DNA from: Flavobacterium sp.
Lineage (GTDB): Bacteria > Bacteroidota > Bacteroidia > Flavobacteriales > Flavobacteriaceae
Reading direction: 5' to 3'
NCBI RefSeq assembly: GCF_021151785.1
Contig: NZ_JAGKWP010000102.1
Span: 1-8,138 of the forward strand
DNA length: 8,138 bases
Part shown: in pieces, positions 1-7,164 of the stretch
Numbering within the stretch: the stretch's first letter is position 1
Layout: every line of letters begins with the position of its first letter
Made by a program: the position numbers and the translations under genes
Notes under the pieces: model-generated
Told to the model about the DNA's origin: nothing
Seen by the model: only the letters and a program-made list of their open reading frames with translations
Databases searched by the model: none

Positions 1-1
1 A

Positions 2-43
2 GGTAATCCTTATATAGAAGAAAGCAAACATTTTCATTATTAA
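2..43 (+). CDS. C-terminal tail of an upstream gene (partial), possibly the last act-operon subunit
   Basis: Only the last 13 codons and a TAA stop are in the window. They read GNPYIEESKHFHY, and this is the only one of the three + frames open over this stretch. The stop lies 19 bp before the coxB ATG, which fits an operon. In many Bacteroidota the genes just before coxB-coxA encode alternative complex III (actABCDEF), the quinol:cytochrome c oxidoreductase that feeds electrons to this oxidase. The His-rich end resembles my memory of that complex's last membrane subunit, but the fragment is too short to prove it. That a coding frame ends here is fairly likely; the identity is inference from context. 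Confidence 0.5.
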   Translation, partial: GNPYIEESKHFHY

Positions 44-62
44 TATTTAAAGTAATAAACAA

Positions 63-1202
63 ATGAACAGTTTATTGGTACTTATAATTGTAGTTTTATT
101 AGGGGTTGCTATTTGGCAATTATCTAAAATATTTAATCTTACAACTGAAAAATCTATTGATAATTCAGAGATTGCTAATGATAAAGATAATAATGTAAAT
201 GGCTACCTAATGTTTGCTTTTGTTGGGTTTATATATATATTTACTATTTATTCATTAGTAAAATGGGGTCATTTTGTACTTGGAACACCTGCATCTGAGC
301 ATGGTAAAGATTATGATAACTTGATGTATATCTCAATGGTTATTATTTTTATTGTACAAACAATCACTCAGTTTCTTTTGCATTATTTCGCATTCAAATA
401 CAGAGGTAAGGATGGTCAAAAAGCTCTTTACTTTGCAGATAACAACAAGTTAGAAATGATTTGGACAGTTATTCCTGTAATCGTTTTAGCCGGATTGATT
501 TTATACGGTTTATATACTTGGAACAGTATTATGAATGTTGAAAAAGGTGAGGAAGTAATCAATATAGAATTGTATGCTAAACAGTTTGGTTGGGAAGCAA
601 GATATTCTGGTGATGATAACACTCTAGGTAAGGCAAATGTTAGATACATTAAAGACGTTAATACTTTAGGTGTTGATATGTCTGATCCTGCTGCTCAAGA
701 CGATAAAGTTGTTACTGAATTACACTTACCTGTTGGTAAAAAAATTCATTTCAGAATGCGTTCTCAAGATGTATTACACTCGGCATATATGCCTCACTTT
801 AGAGCACAAATGAACTGTGTTCCAGGTATGGTTACTGAATTTTCATTCACTCCAACTGTAACAACTGCAGAGATGAGAAATGATCCTAAGATCATTGAAA
901 AGGTTGCTAACATTAATAAAATTAGAGCTAAGAAAAGTGTTGAGTTAGTAGCTAAAGGTCAAACTGCTCTTGAACCATATACTTTTGATTATTTATTATT
1001 ATGTAATAAAATATGTGGTGCATCTCATTACAACATGCAAATTAAAATCATTGTTGAGTCTGAAGCAGATTATAAGAAGTGGGTTAAAGAGCAAAAAACA
1101 ATTGCTGCTCAAGTGAAGGAAGCATCTGCTCCTAAAGCTGATCCAGCTTCAAATACGGTAGTATTAGATTCTACTAAAACTATGGCTCAAGTAATTAAAT
1201 AA
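63..1202 (+). CDS. coxB: Cytochrome c oxidase subunit II (CuA subunit)
   Basis: Membrane subunit of the aa3-type terminal oxidase. It accepts electrons from cytochrome c at a binuclear CuA centre in a periplasmic cupredoxin domain and passes them to heme a in CoxA. The 379-residue product has hydrophobic segments near residues 3-20, 47-67, 89-110 and 131-153, two more than the usual pair. The cupredoxin domain follows (YAKQFGWEARYS near 171-182). CuA ligands are visible as H239 (VLHSAYMPHF) and C314, C318, H322 and M325 in CNKICGASHYNM. The usual Glu between the two cysteines is Lys316. About 40 extra residues (roughly 263-305) precede the copper loop. The tail (about 345-379) is Ala/Lys-rich and low in complexity. 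The ATG has no Shine-Dalgarno but an A-rich leader, typical of Bacteroidota. coxA starts 33 bp after the stop. The family call is very secure. Confidence 0.97.
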   Translation: MNSLLVLIIVVLLGVAIWQLSKIFNLTTEKSIDNSEIANDKDNNVNGYLMFAFVGFIYIFTIYSLVKWGHFVLGTPASEHGKDYDNLMYISMVIIFIVQTITQFLLHYFAFKYRGKDGQKALYFADNNKLEMIWTVIPVIVLAGLILYGLYTWNSIMNVEKGEEVINIELYAKQFGWEARYSGDDNTLGKANVRYIKDVNTLGVDMSDPAAQDDKVVTELHLPVGKKIHFRMRSQDVLHSAYMPHFRAQMNCVPGMVTEFSFTPTVTTAEMRNDPKIIEKVANINKIRAKKSVELVAKGQTALEPYTFDYLLLCNKICGASHYNMQIKIIVESEADYKKWVKEQKTIAAQVKEASAPKADPASNTVVLDSTKTMAQVIK

Positions 1203-1235
1203 TTTAGATTAGATTAAATTTATAATATAAATAGT

Positions 1236-3002
1236 ATGTCACACGATCACGGTCATCATAAAGAAACTTTCATTACTAAATACATTTTTAGTATTGACCA
1301 CAAAATGATTGCTAAGCAATACCTTATCTCAGGTTTATTGATGGGGATAGTTGGGATTGTCTTATCGTTATTCTTCCGAATGCAAATTGCATGGCCAGAG
1401 GAATCTTTTGAAATATTTAAAATTTTCTTAGGCGAAAAACTGGCTCCAGGTGGTGTAATGAGAAATGATATTTACCTTGCTTTAGTTACTATTCACGGAA
1501 CCATAATGGTTTTCTTTGTACTTACTGCTGGTTTATCAGGTACTTTTAGTAACTTGTTAATTCCATTACAAATTGGTGCACGTGATATGGCTTCAGGATT
1601 TATGAACATGCTATCTTTTTGGATGTTCTTCGTTTCTTGTGTTATCATGATTATTTCTCTTTTCGTTGAATCAGGTCCTGCTTCAGCAGGTTGGACAATT
1701 TATCCTCCACTATCTGCTTTACCTGAAGCTATTCCAGGTTCTGGTTTAGGTATGACATTGTGGTTAGTTTCAATGGCTATCTTTATTGCATCATCTTTGA
1801 TGGGTTCATTAAATTATATTGTAACGGTTATTAATATGAGAACAAAAGGGATGTCGATGACTCGCCTTCCTCTAACTGTATGGGCGTTCTTTGTTACAGC
1901 TATTATTGGTGTCATTTCTTTCCCAGTATTATTTTCTGCTGCATTATTATTAATTTTTGACAGAAGCTTTGGAACGTCATTCTATTTGTCTGATATCTTT
2001 ATTAAAGGTGAAGTTTTACATTATCAAGGAGGTTCTCCGGTATTATTTGAACATTTATTTTGGTTTTTAGGTCACCCAGAGGTATATATTGTATTATTAC
2101 CTGCTTTAGGTATTACATCTGAAATAATTGCCACTAATGCTAGAAAGCCTATATTTGGTTATAGAGCTATGGTTACTTCAATCATTGCTATTGCATTCTT
2201 ATCTACAATTGTATGGGGTCACCATATGTTCGTGTCAGGAATGAATCCTTTCTTGGGTTCAGTATTTACCTTTACAACTTTGTTAATTGCAATTCCATCT
2301 GCTGTTAAAGCGTTCAACTATATTACAACATTATGGAAAGGTAATTTGCAGTTAAATCCAGCTATGTTATTCTCTATAGGTTTAGTTTCAACATTTATTA
2401 CTGGTGGTTTAACTGGTATCATTTTAGGTGATTCAACTTTAGATATTAATGTGCATGATACTTATTTCGTTGTGGCTCACTTCCACTTAGTAATGGGTAT
2501 TTCTGCCTTGTACGGGTTCTTTGCTGGTGTATACCATTGGTTCCCTAGAATGTTTGGTAGAATGATGAATAAAACATTAGGGTATGTTCACTTTTGGGTA
2601 ACTGCTGTTTGTGCTTATGGAGTATTTTTCCCAATGCATTTTATCGGTATGGCAGGTTTACCAAGAAGATATTACACGAACTCTGCGTTTCCTTTATTTG
2701 ATGAATTAGCTGATGTTAATGTGTTAATTACTGTATTTGCTCTTGTAGGTGCTGCTTTCCAAATTGTTTTCTTCTGGAATTTCTTTTATAGTATCTTTAA
2801 AGGTAAAAAAGCAGTTATGAATCCATGGAAATCTAATACATTAGAATGGACAGCCCCTGTAGAACATATTCACGGTAACTGGCCTGGTGAAATTCCTGAA
2901 GTGCACAGATGGGCATATGATTACAGTAAGCCTGGTCACGATGAGGATTTTGTGCCACAAAATGTTCCAATGAAAGATGGTGAAGAACAACTGCACCACT
3001 AA
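1236..3002 (+). CDS. coxA: Cytochrome c oxidase subunit I (heme-copper oxygen-reducing subunit)
   Basis: Catalytic subunit that reduces O2 to water at the heme a3-CuB site and pumps protons across the cytoplasmic membrane. Heme a ligands are H87 (TIHGTIMVFF) and H417, and the heme a3 ligand is H415 (HDTYFVVAHFHLVMG). CuB ligands are H280, H329 and H330, with Y284 in GHPEVY placed to form the cross-linked His-Tyr. E282 in that motif, with D117 and N124 (GARDMASGFMN), marks a D proton channel. K358 (AIPSAVKAF) marks the K channel. Together these define an A-type oxidase. H407 and D408 are the subunit I residues of the Mg site, and R477-R478 the propionate-binding Arg pair. There are about twelve membrane segments in 588 residues. 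The N terminus is His-rich (HDHGHH), and a C-terminal extension follows the last helix. It forms an operon with coxB and is closed by a terminator 9 bp after the stop. Confidence 0.98.
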   Translation: MSHDHGHHKETFITKYIFSIDHKMIAKQYLISGLLMGIVGIVLSLFFRMQIAWPEESFEIFKIFLGEKLAPGGVMRNDIYLALVTIHGTIMVFFVLTAGLSGTFSNLLIPLQIGARDMASGFMNMLSFWMFFVSCVIMIISLFVESGPASAGWTIYPPLSALPEAIPGSGLGMTLWLVSMAIFIASSLMGSLNYIVTVINMRTKGMSMTRLPLTVWAFFVTAIIGVISFPVLFSAALLLIFDRSFGTSFYLSDIFIKGEVLHYQGGSPVLFEHLFWFLGHPEVYIVLLPALGITSEIIATNARKPIFGYRAMVTSIIAIAFLSTIVWGHHMFVSGMNPFLGSVFTFTTLLIAIPSAVKAFNYITTLWKGNLQLNPAMLFSIGLVSTFITGGLTGIILGDSTLDINVHDTYFVVAHFHLVMGISALYGFFAGVYHWFPRMFGRMMNKTLGYVHFWVTAVCAYGVFFPMHFIGMAGLPRRYYTNSAFPLFDELADVNVLITVFALVGAAFQIVFFWNFFYSIFKGKKAVMNPWKSNTLEWTAPVEHIHGNWPGEIPEVHRWAYDYSKPGHDEDFVPQNVPMKDGEEQLHH

Positions 3003-3010
3003 AATATATA

Positions 3011-3038
3011 GGCCTCTAATTTAGAGGTCTTTTTTTTG
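3011..3038 (+). terminator. Intrinsic terminator after coxA
   Basis: An 8-bp hairpin pairs 3011-3018 with 3022-3029 (core CCTCTA/TAGAGG, one G-U pair near the base) around a 3-nt loop. It is followed at once by a run of T (3030-3037), and a second T run follows at 3041-3048. It lies 9 bp after the coxA stop and closes the cytochrome oxidase operon, separating it from the promoter of the next operon. Confidence 0.9.
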
Positions 3039-3073
3039 TCTTTTTTTTACATACGCACTAGCTTATTATTAAG

Positions 3074-3081
3074 TATCTTTG
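3074..3081 (+). promoter_or_regulatory. Bacteroidota-type -7 promoter box for the DUF4286-rsmA-mgtE operon
   Basis: TATCTTTG is a perfect match to the Bacteroidota consensus TAnnTTTG. It lies 16 bp before the ATG at 3098 and just downstream of the coxA terminator. Transcription would start near 3085, giving a leader of about 12 nt. No canonical -33 TTG is found at the usual 17-23 bp spacing; TTTAC at 3046-3050 is the nearest candidate. Confidence 0.7.
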
Positions 3082-3097
3082 CATAAAATAAGAGATA

Positions 3098-3424
3098 ATG
3101 ATAATATATAATGTTACTATCAATATTGACGATAGTGTTCGTGATGCATGGCTTAATTGGATGAAAACGAAACATATTGATGATGTACTTTCAACTGGAC
3201 TATTTCATAAAGCTAAAATGATAAAAGTTTTAGTGGAAGAAGAAATGGGAGGTACAACTTATTCTATTCAATATTTTACAGATTCAAAAGAAAAGTTAGA
3301 AAATTATTATCTAAATCATGCGCCTCGTTTACGTGAGGAAGGCGCACGTATGTTTGGAGATAAAATGTTAGCATTTAGAACGGAATTAGAAGTTTTAGAT
3401 GAATTTTTCACACGCAAAAACTAG
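3098..3424 (+). CDS. DUF4286 family protein
   Basis: A 108-residue soluble protein with no signal peptide or membrane segment. It begins MIIYNVTINID, includes a central TTYSIQYF strand and ends with a charged helix and strand (LREEGARMFGDKMLAFRTELEVL). This alternation fits a small alpha/beta, ferredoxin-like fold and matches my memory of the DUF4286 family, which in flavobacteria is found beside rsmA. The function is unknown, and no catalytic motif stands out. The ATG is the first after the promoter box, so the leader is very short. rsmA begins 3 bp after the stop, so the two are almost certainly translated from one message. The position ahead of a ribosome-maturation enzyme hints at a link to ribosome assembly, but that is inference from the neighbour only. 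Confidence 0.85.
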   Translation: MIIYNVTINIDDSVRDAWLNWMKTKHIDDVLSTGLFHKAKMIKVLVEEEMGGTTYSIQYFTDSKEKLENYYLNHAPRLREEGARMFGDKMLAFRTELEVLDEFFTRKN

Positions 3425-3427
3425 TTC

Positions 3428-4213
3428 ATGTCTGTAAAAGCAAAAAAACATTTAGGACAACATTTTTTAACTGACGAAAGTATCGCTAAAGATATTGCAG
3501 ATAGTTTATCTTTAACTGGATATAAAAAAGTATTGGAAATTGGTCCTGGAATGGGTGTTTTAACTAAATATGTGTTAGAAAAACCTATTGAAACTTTTGT
3601 AATCGAGATTGATACGGAATCCGTAGAATATTTACAAACACATTATCTTAATTTAGCTCCAAATATCATTTCTAAAGATTTTTTAAAGTATAATCTAAAA
3701 GAAGTTTTTGCAGAGGAACCTTTTGCTATAATTGGTAATTTTCCTTATAATATTTCTACTCAAATTGTTTTTAAAACTTTAGAAATGCGTGATCAAGTTC
3801 CTGAGTTTTCCGGAATGTTTCAAAAAGAAGTGGCACAACGTATTTGTTCTAAAAAAGGGAGTAAAGTGTATGGTATTTTATCGGTATTAGCACAAGCGTT
3901 TTATGATTGTGAATATTTGTTTACAGTGCCACCAACCGTTTTTAATCCTCCTCCAAAGGTGGATTCAGGAGTAATGATTATGCGTCGTAAAGAAAATTAT
4001 AAATTGGATTGCGACGAAAAATTACTATTTACTGTTGTTAAAACAGCTTTCAATCAACGAAGAAAAACACTGCGTAATAGTTTAAAAAGCTTGAATTTAT
4101 CGGATAAATTACAAGAAGATACTATCTTTGCACTGCGTCCGGAACAATTATCCGTTGAAGATTTCATTTCGTTAACTCAAAAAATAGCTGCCGATGGAGT
4201 TCAAAATCAGTAA
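3428..4213 (+). CDS. rsmA: 16S rRNA (adenine1518-N6/adenine1519-N6)-dimethyltransferase
   Basis: RsmA/KsgA transfers four methyl groups from S-adenosylmethionine to two adjacent adenines in the 3' terminal helix of 16S rRNA, a late checkpoint in 30S subunit assembly; its loss classically gives kasugamycin resistance. The N terminus is the family's KKHLGQHFL (6-14). Methyltransferase motif I is VLEIGPGMG (35-43). The acidic EID (60-62) should bind the SAM ribose. Catalytic motif IV is NFPY (104-107), the Bacteroidota form of NLPY. PPTVFNPPPKVDSGV (158-172) and FNQRRKTLRNSL (208-219) are the classic C-terminal family motifs. At 261 residues it is full length. It starts 3 bp after the DUF4286 stop, and its end overlaps the start of mgtE by 20 bp, which suggests translational coupling. 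Confidence 0.97.
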   Translation: MSVKAKKHLGQHFLTDESIAKDIADSLSLTGYKKVLEIGPGMGVLTKYVLEKPIETFVIEIDTESVEYLQTHYLNLAPNIISKDFLKYNLKEVFAEEPFAIIGNFPYNISTQIVFKTLEMRDQVPEFSGMFQKEVAQRICSKKGSKVYGILSVLAQAFYDCEYLFTVPPTVFNPPPKVDSGVMIMRRKENYKLDCDEKLLFTVVKTAFNQRRKTLRNSLKSLNLSDKLQEDTIFALRPEQLSVEDFISLTQKIAADGVQNQ

Positions 4214-5546
4214 AGAATTTTTCGAACAAATAGAATCCTTAATTCAAGAGAATAAAGCTCAAGAGTTGGAAACACTATTACAAGATGTTCACTTTGCTGA
4301 TATTGCAGAAATTATGAATGACTTGCAAGATGAACAAGCCATTTATATTTTCAATTTATTAGACTCTGAAAAGACAGCTGAAATTCTTCTTGAATTAGAC
4401 GAAGAGGTTAGGGAAGCTATTTTGCGAACGCTTTCGGCAAAAGAAATTGCTGAAGAGCTTGACGAACTCGACACAGATGATGCAGCTGATATTATCGCTG
4501 AACTACCTCAAAAGAAAAAAGCCGAAGTAATTTCTGAGTTAGAAGACGTTGAACACGCTAAAGATATTGTCGATCTATTACGCTATGACGAAAATACTGC
4601 GGGTGGAATCATGGCAAAAGAGTTAGTTAAAGTCAATGAAAATTGGAATGTATTAACTTGTGTAAAAGAAATGCGCCTTCAGGCAGAAAATGTTACCCGT
4701 GTGCATTCTATTTATGTCGTTGACGATGAAGATCGATTAAAAGGTCGTTTATCATTGAAAGACTTATTGACCACATCAACTAAAACCCAAATTAGCGAAG
4801 TTTTTATTAAAAAAGTCGATTACGTTAAAGTCGACACAAAAGATGTAGAGGTGGCGCGTATTATGCAAAAATATGATCTTGAAGCCATTCCTGTTGTAGA
4901 CGAACTAGGTCGTTTAGTTGGCCGTATTACTATTGATGACATCGTAGATATTATTAAAGAAGAAGCAGATAAAGATTACCAGTTAGCAGCCGGTATCTCT
5001 CAAGACGTTGAAGCTGATGATAGCATTCTAGAATTAACCAAAGCGCGTTTACCTTGGTTGGTGTTGGCATTATTTGGTGGTTTTATTTCAGTGCGTGTAT
5101 TGGGTATTTTTGAACCAGCTATGGCAAATCATCCTACCTTATTTTTGTTCACTCCATTAATTGCTGCTATGGGTGGTAATGTTGGGGTTCAGTCAAGCGC
5201 TATTATTGTTCAAGGTTTGGCAAATAATACCATCACAGGAAGTATCATCAATCGCTTAATTAAAGAATTCAGTTTGAGTTTAATGAACGGTGCCTTCTTA
5301 TCTGGAATTCTTATTTTAGTTAGTCATTTTGTTTTCGGATTCGAATATACCATTGGCATTACTGTTTCAATTGCTTTACTAAGTGTCATTATTTTTGCTT
5401 CACTTATCGGGACGTTTATTCCAATTATTTTAGACAAATACGGCGTCGATCCTGCATTAGCAACGGGGCCTTTCATTACAACTAGTAATGACATTATGGG
5501 GATATTAATTTATTTCACCATTGCTAAAGCAATACTTGGTTTTTAA
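4194..5546 (+). CDS. mgtE: Magnesium transporter MgtE
   Basis: Mg2+-gated Mg2+ channel of the cytoplasmic membrane, active as a homodimer. The 450 residues follow the standard order. An acidic helical MgtE N domain covers about 1-130. Paired CBS domains cover about 140-255 (second one ending AIPVVDELGRLVGRITIDDIVDII). A membrane domain of about five helices runs from 285 to the C terminus. TAGGIM (135-140) marks the junction to the CBS domains. PLIAAMGGNVGVQSS (321-335) and DPALATGPFITTSNDIMG (419-436) are the pore signatures, with D433 aligned to the pore Asp known from Thermus MgtE. The acidic N and CBS domains are the cytosolic Mg2+ sensor in known structures. The start at 4194 lies inside rsmA (20-bp overlap) and gives MEFKISKE, the N terminus I expect for flavobacterial MgtE. 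It is probably expressed only as the last gene of the operon. Confidence 0.96.
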   Translation: MEFKISKEFFEQIESLIQENKAQELETLLQDVHFADIAEIMNDLQDEQAIYIFNLLDSEKTAEILLELDEEVREAILRTLSAKEIAEELDELDTDDAADIIAELPQKKKAEVISELEDVEHAKDIVDLLRYDENTAGGIMAKELVKVNENWNVLTCVKEMRLQAENVTRVHSIYVVDDEDRLKGRLSLKDLLTTSTKTQISEVFIKKVDYVKVDTKDVEVARIMQKYDLEAIPVVDELGRLVGRITIDDIVDIIKEEADKDYQLAAGISQDVEADDSILELTKARLPWLVLALFGGFISVRVLGIFEPAMANHPTLFLFTPLIAAMGGNVGVQSSAIIVQGLANNTITGSIINRLIKEFSLSLMNGAFLSGILILVSHFVFGFEYTIGITVSIALLSVIIFASLIGTFIPIILDKYGVDPALATGPFITTSNDIMGILIYFTIAKAILGF

Positions 5547-5578
5547 TCCGAAGCACATATTTATCGCCTCATACAAAA

Positions 5579-5660
5579 GCAATCCCGTTTTCTGTTTTAT
5601 TTTTTTGTCCCATTCCGTTTCTTAATAATAAAAAAGATACCACTCCAACCTGGGCTATAC
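5579..5660 (-). ncRNA. Flavobacterial intergenic repeat / possible Flavo-1-like RNA
   Basis: Read on the minus strand, this non-coding stretch starts TATAGCCC, continues GGAGTGGTATCTTTTTT, and after a 23-nt variable middle ends AAAACAGAAAACGGGATTGC. This layout matches a structured repeat I recall from flavobacterial intergenic regions (AGCCC, GGnATC-CTTTT, AAAAGATA, GCGGGA). I suspect it is the Rfam Flavo-1 RNA, but I could not check. A stem is visible: the U run at 5635-5630 pairs with the A run at 5606-5600, and CCC (5654-5652) faces GGG (5586-5584). The A/T pairing makes the inner stem weak. It fills much of the 184-bp gap between mgtE and ruvB, antisense to both. No minus-strand promoter box was found upstream. 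The repeat resemblance is fairly firm; the RNA role is not. Confidence 0.5.
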
Positions 5661-5718
5661 TTCACTACTATTTTTCAATTCATAAATTGGTAAATAGATA
5701 AATACATCGAACTTTATT

Positions 5719-5726
5719 TATCTTTG
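5719..5726 (+). promoter_or_regulatory. Bacteroidota-type -7 promoter box for ruvB
   Basis: TATCTTTG again matches TAnnTTTG exactly and ends 4 bp before the ruvB ATG at 5731. Because the box is centred near -7, transcription should begin at or within a base or two of the start codon. The nearest upstream TTG (5687-5689) is 29 bp away, longer than the usual 17-23 bp, so the -33 element is weak or absent. Confidence 0.65.
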
Positions 5727-5730
5727 TCCT

Positions 5731-6753
5731 ATGAACGAAAATTTAAATCCAAATAAAGATAAATTCACACCGCAAGATATGGATATCGAGCGGGCACTTC
5801 GTCCGTTAAGTTTTGATGACTTTGCCGGACAAGATCATGTGTTAGAGAATTTAAAAATATTTGTGGCAGCAGCCAATCAACGTGGTGAAGCGTTGGATCA
5901 TGCCTTGTTTCACGGACCTCCAGGTTTAGGAAAAACAACCTTGGCAAATATTTTGGCTAATGAATTGGGGGTAGGAATTAAAATTACATCTGGACCCGTG
6001 CTGGATAAACCTGGCGATTTAGCGGGTTTGTTGACGAATTTGGAAGAACGTGATGTGTTGTTTATAGATGAAATTCATCGATTATCACCAGTAGTGGAAG
6101 AATATTTGTATTCTGCTATGGAGGATTATAAAATCGATATCATGATAGAAAGCGGACCCAATGCGCGAACGGTTCAAATCAATCTAAATCCGTTTACCTT
6201 GGTTGGGGCTACCACACGTTCCGGATTATTAACCGCGCCTATGCGTGCCCGTTTCGGTATTCAAAGCCGATTGCAATATTATAACACCGAATTGCTGGCC
6301 ACCATCATCGAACGAAGTGCATCCATTTTAAATGTGCCGATCGATTTAGAAGCGGCTATCGAAATTGCTGGTAGAAGTCGAGGAACGCCACGTATTGCGA
6401 ATGCCTTGTTGCGTAGGGTGCGCGATTTTGCTCAGATTAAAGGAAACGGTCGTATCGATACCGAAATCGCACAATTTGCCTTGAAAGCATTAAATGTGGA
6501 TGCGCATGGATTAGATGAAATGGATAATAAAATTTTATCTACGATAATTGATAAATTTAAAGGTGGTCCAGTCGGAATTACGACTCTAGCCACCGCTGTT
6601 GCTGAAAATGCAGAAACTTTAGAAGAAGTATATGAGCCTTTTTTAATTCAAGAAGGGTTTTTAATGCGTACACCTCGTGGAAGAGAAGCAACTGATAAAG
6701 CCTATAAGCATTTAGGTCGATTGAAATTAGGAAACCAAGGAGAGCTTTTTTAA
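5731..6753 (+). CDS. ruvB: Holliday junction branch migration ATPase RuvB
   Basis: Hexameric AAA+ motor that, with RuvA, drives branch migration of Holliday junctions during recombinational repair, before RuvC cleavage. Conserved parts in order are RPLSFDDFAGQ (24-34), Walker A GPPGLGKTT (62-70), Walker B VLFIDE (109-114), sensor 1 GATTRSG (159-165), the arginine-finger segment PMRARFG (170-176), sensor 2 GTPRIANALLRRVRDF (218-233), and the winged-helix domain with GGPVGITTLA (278-287) and RTPRGR (313-318). At 340 residues it is full length with all key residues present. The ATG at 5731 is 4 bp after a promoter box, so either the mRNA is leaderless or another promoter exists; the in-frame Met17 codon (5779) would still leave the AAA+ core. 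The next feature begins immediately after the stop. Confidence 0.98.
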   Translation: MNENLNPNKDKFTPQDMDIERALRPLSFDDFAGQDHVLENLKIFVAAANQRGEALDHALFHGPPGLGKTTLANILANELGVGIKITSGPVLDKPGDLAGLLTNLEERDVLFIDEIHRLSPVVEEYLYSAMEDYKIDIMIESGPNARTVQINLNPFTLVGATTRSGLLTAPMRARFGIQSRLQYYNTELLATIIERSASILNVPIDLEAAIEIAGRSRGTPRIANALLRRVRDFAQIKGNGRIDTEIAQFALKALNVDAHGLDEMDNKILSTIIDKFKGGPVGITTLATAVAENAETLEEVYEPFLIQEGFLMRTPRGREATDKAYKHLGRLKLGNQGELF

Positions 6754-6774
6754 TTTAGAATTCAGAATTTAGAA
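6754..6774 (-). repeat. Left heptamer array (three units)
   Basis: Read on the minus strand, these 21 bp are three heptamers: TTCTAAA, TTCTGAA and TTCTAAA. They start directly after the ruvB TAA. They match the last three units of the right array in inverted orientation with one mismatch. On the + strand the array is A-rich and, with the AAAAAAAC that follows, forms the leader of the small gene at 6781. Confidence 0.85.
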
Positions 6775-6780
6775 AAAAAC

Positions 6781-7155
6781 ATGAATTATAAAGATAATGA
6801 CTTAAAAGATCGAACTAAAAATTTCATTTTACGTGTTTTAAATTTTGTTGAGACTATTGAATATTCTATTGTAAAAAAAATAATTGTAAATCAATTGGCA
6901 AAATCATGTTCTTCAGTAGGTGCAAATTACAGATCAGCTTGTAGAGGGAGAAGTGATGCAGAGTTTATTTCAAAACTTAATATTGTTTTGGAAGAAGCAG
7001 ATGAAACTTTATTTTGGTTAGAAATAATAAAAGAAATGAAATGGAAAGATACTTCTGAATTAGATTTTTTAATGAACGAAGCAAACCAATTAACCTCAAT
7101 ATTCGTTACTATATTAAAAAATACCAAAAGTAGAATGAATTTAAAATCTAATTAG
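6781..7155 (+). CDS. Four helix bundle protein (S23/IVP family)
   Basis: A 124-residue helical, soluble protein. Its centre, SSVGANYRSACRGRSDAEF (45-63), and the following KLNIVLEEADETLFWLEII are the hallmark of the S23/intervening-sequence (IVP) four-helix-bundle family. Relatives include proteins encoded inside 23S rRNA intervening sequences and the Avd accessory protein of diversity-generating retroelements. Those form barrel-like pentamers that bind nucleic acid, but what stand-alone copies do is not known. There is no rRNA, reverse transcriptase or variable repeat here, so neither known context applies. The gene is more A-rich and Lys/Asn-rich than its neighbours. It starts 27 bp after the ruvB stop with no promoter box or Shine-Dalgarno, so it is probably cotranscribed with ruvB. 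Inverted heptamer arrays flank it on both sides, which suggests it travels as a unit. Confidence 0.9.
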   Translation: MNYKDNDLKDRTKNFILRVLNFVETIEYSIVKKIIVNQLAKSCSSVGANYRSACRGRSDAEFISKLNIVLEEADETLFWLEIIKEMKWKDTSELDFLMNEANQLTSIFVTILKNTKSRMNLKSN

Positions 7156-7164
7156 TAGCCATTA

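Noticed and set aside
428..649. 73-codon minus-strand ORF
   Set aside because: It lies wholly inside coxB, which has strong motifs in the + frame; no promoter and no recognisable protein features.
5687..5689. TTG as the -33 element of the ruvB promoter
   Set aside because: Spacing to the TATCTTTG box is 29 bp, outside the usual 17-23 bp.
5765..5947. 60-codon minus-strand ORF
   Set aside because: It lies inside the conserved RuvB N-terminal and Walker A coding region; shadow frame.
6927..7127. 66-codon minus-strand ORF
   Set aside because: It is antisense to the four-helix-bundle gene, whose family motif confirms the + frame.
6781..7155. Avd accessory gene of a diversity-generating retroelement
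   Set aside because: No reverse transcriptase, template repeat or variable target gene in the window; neighbours are ruvB and queG.
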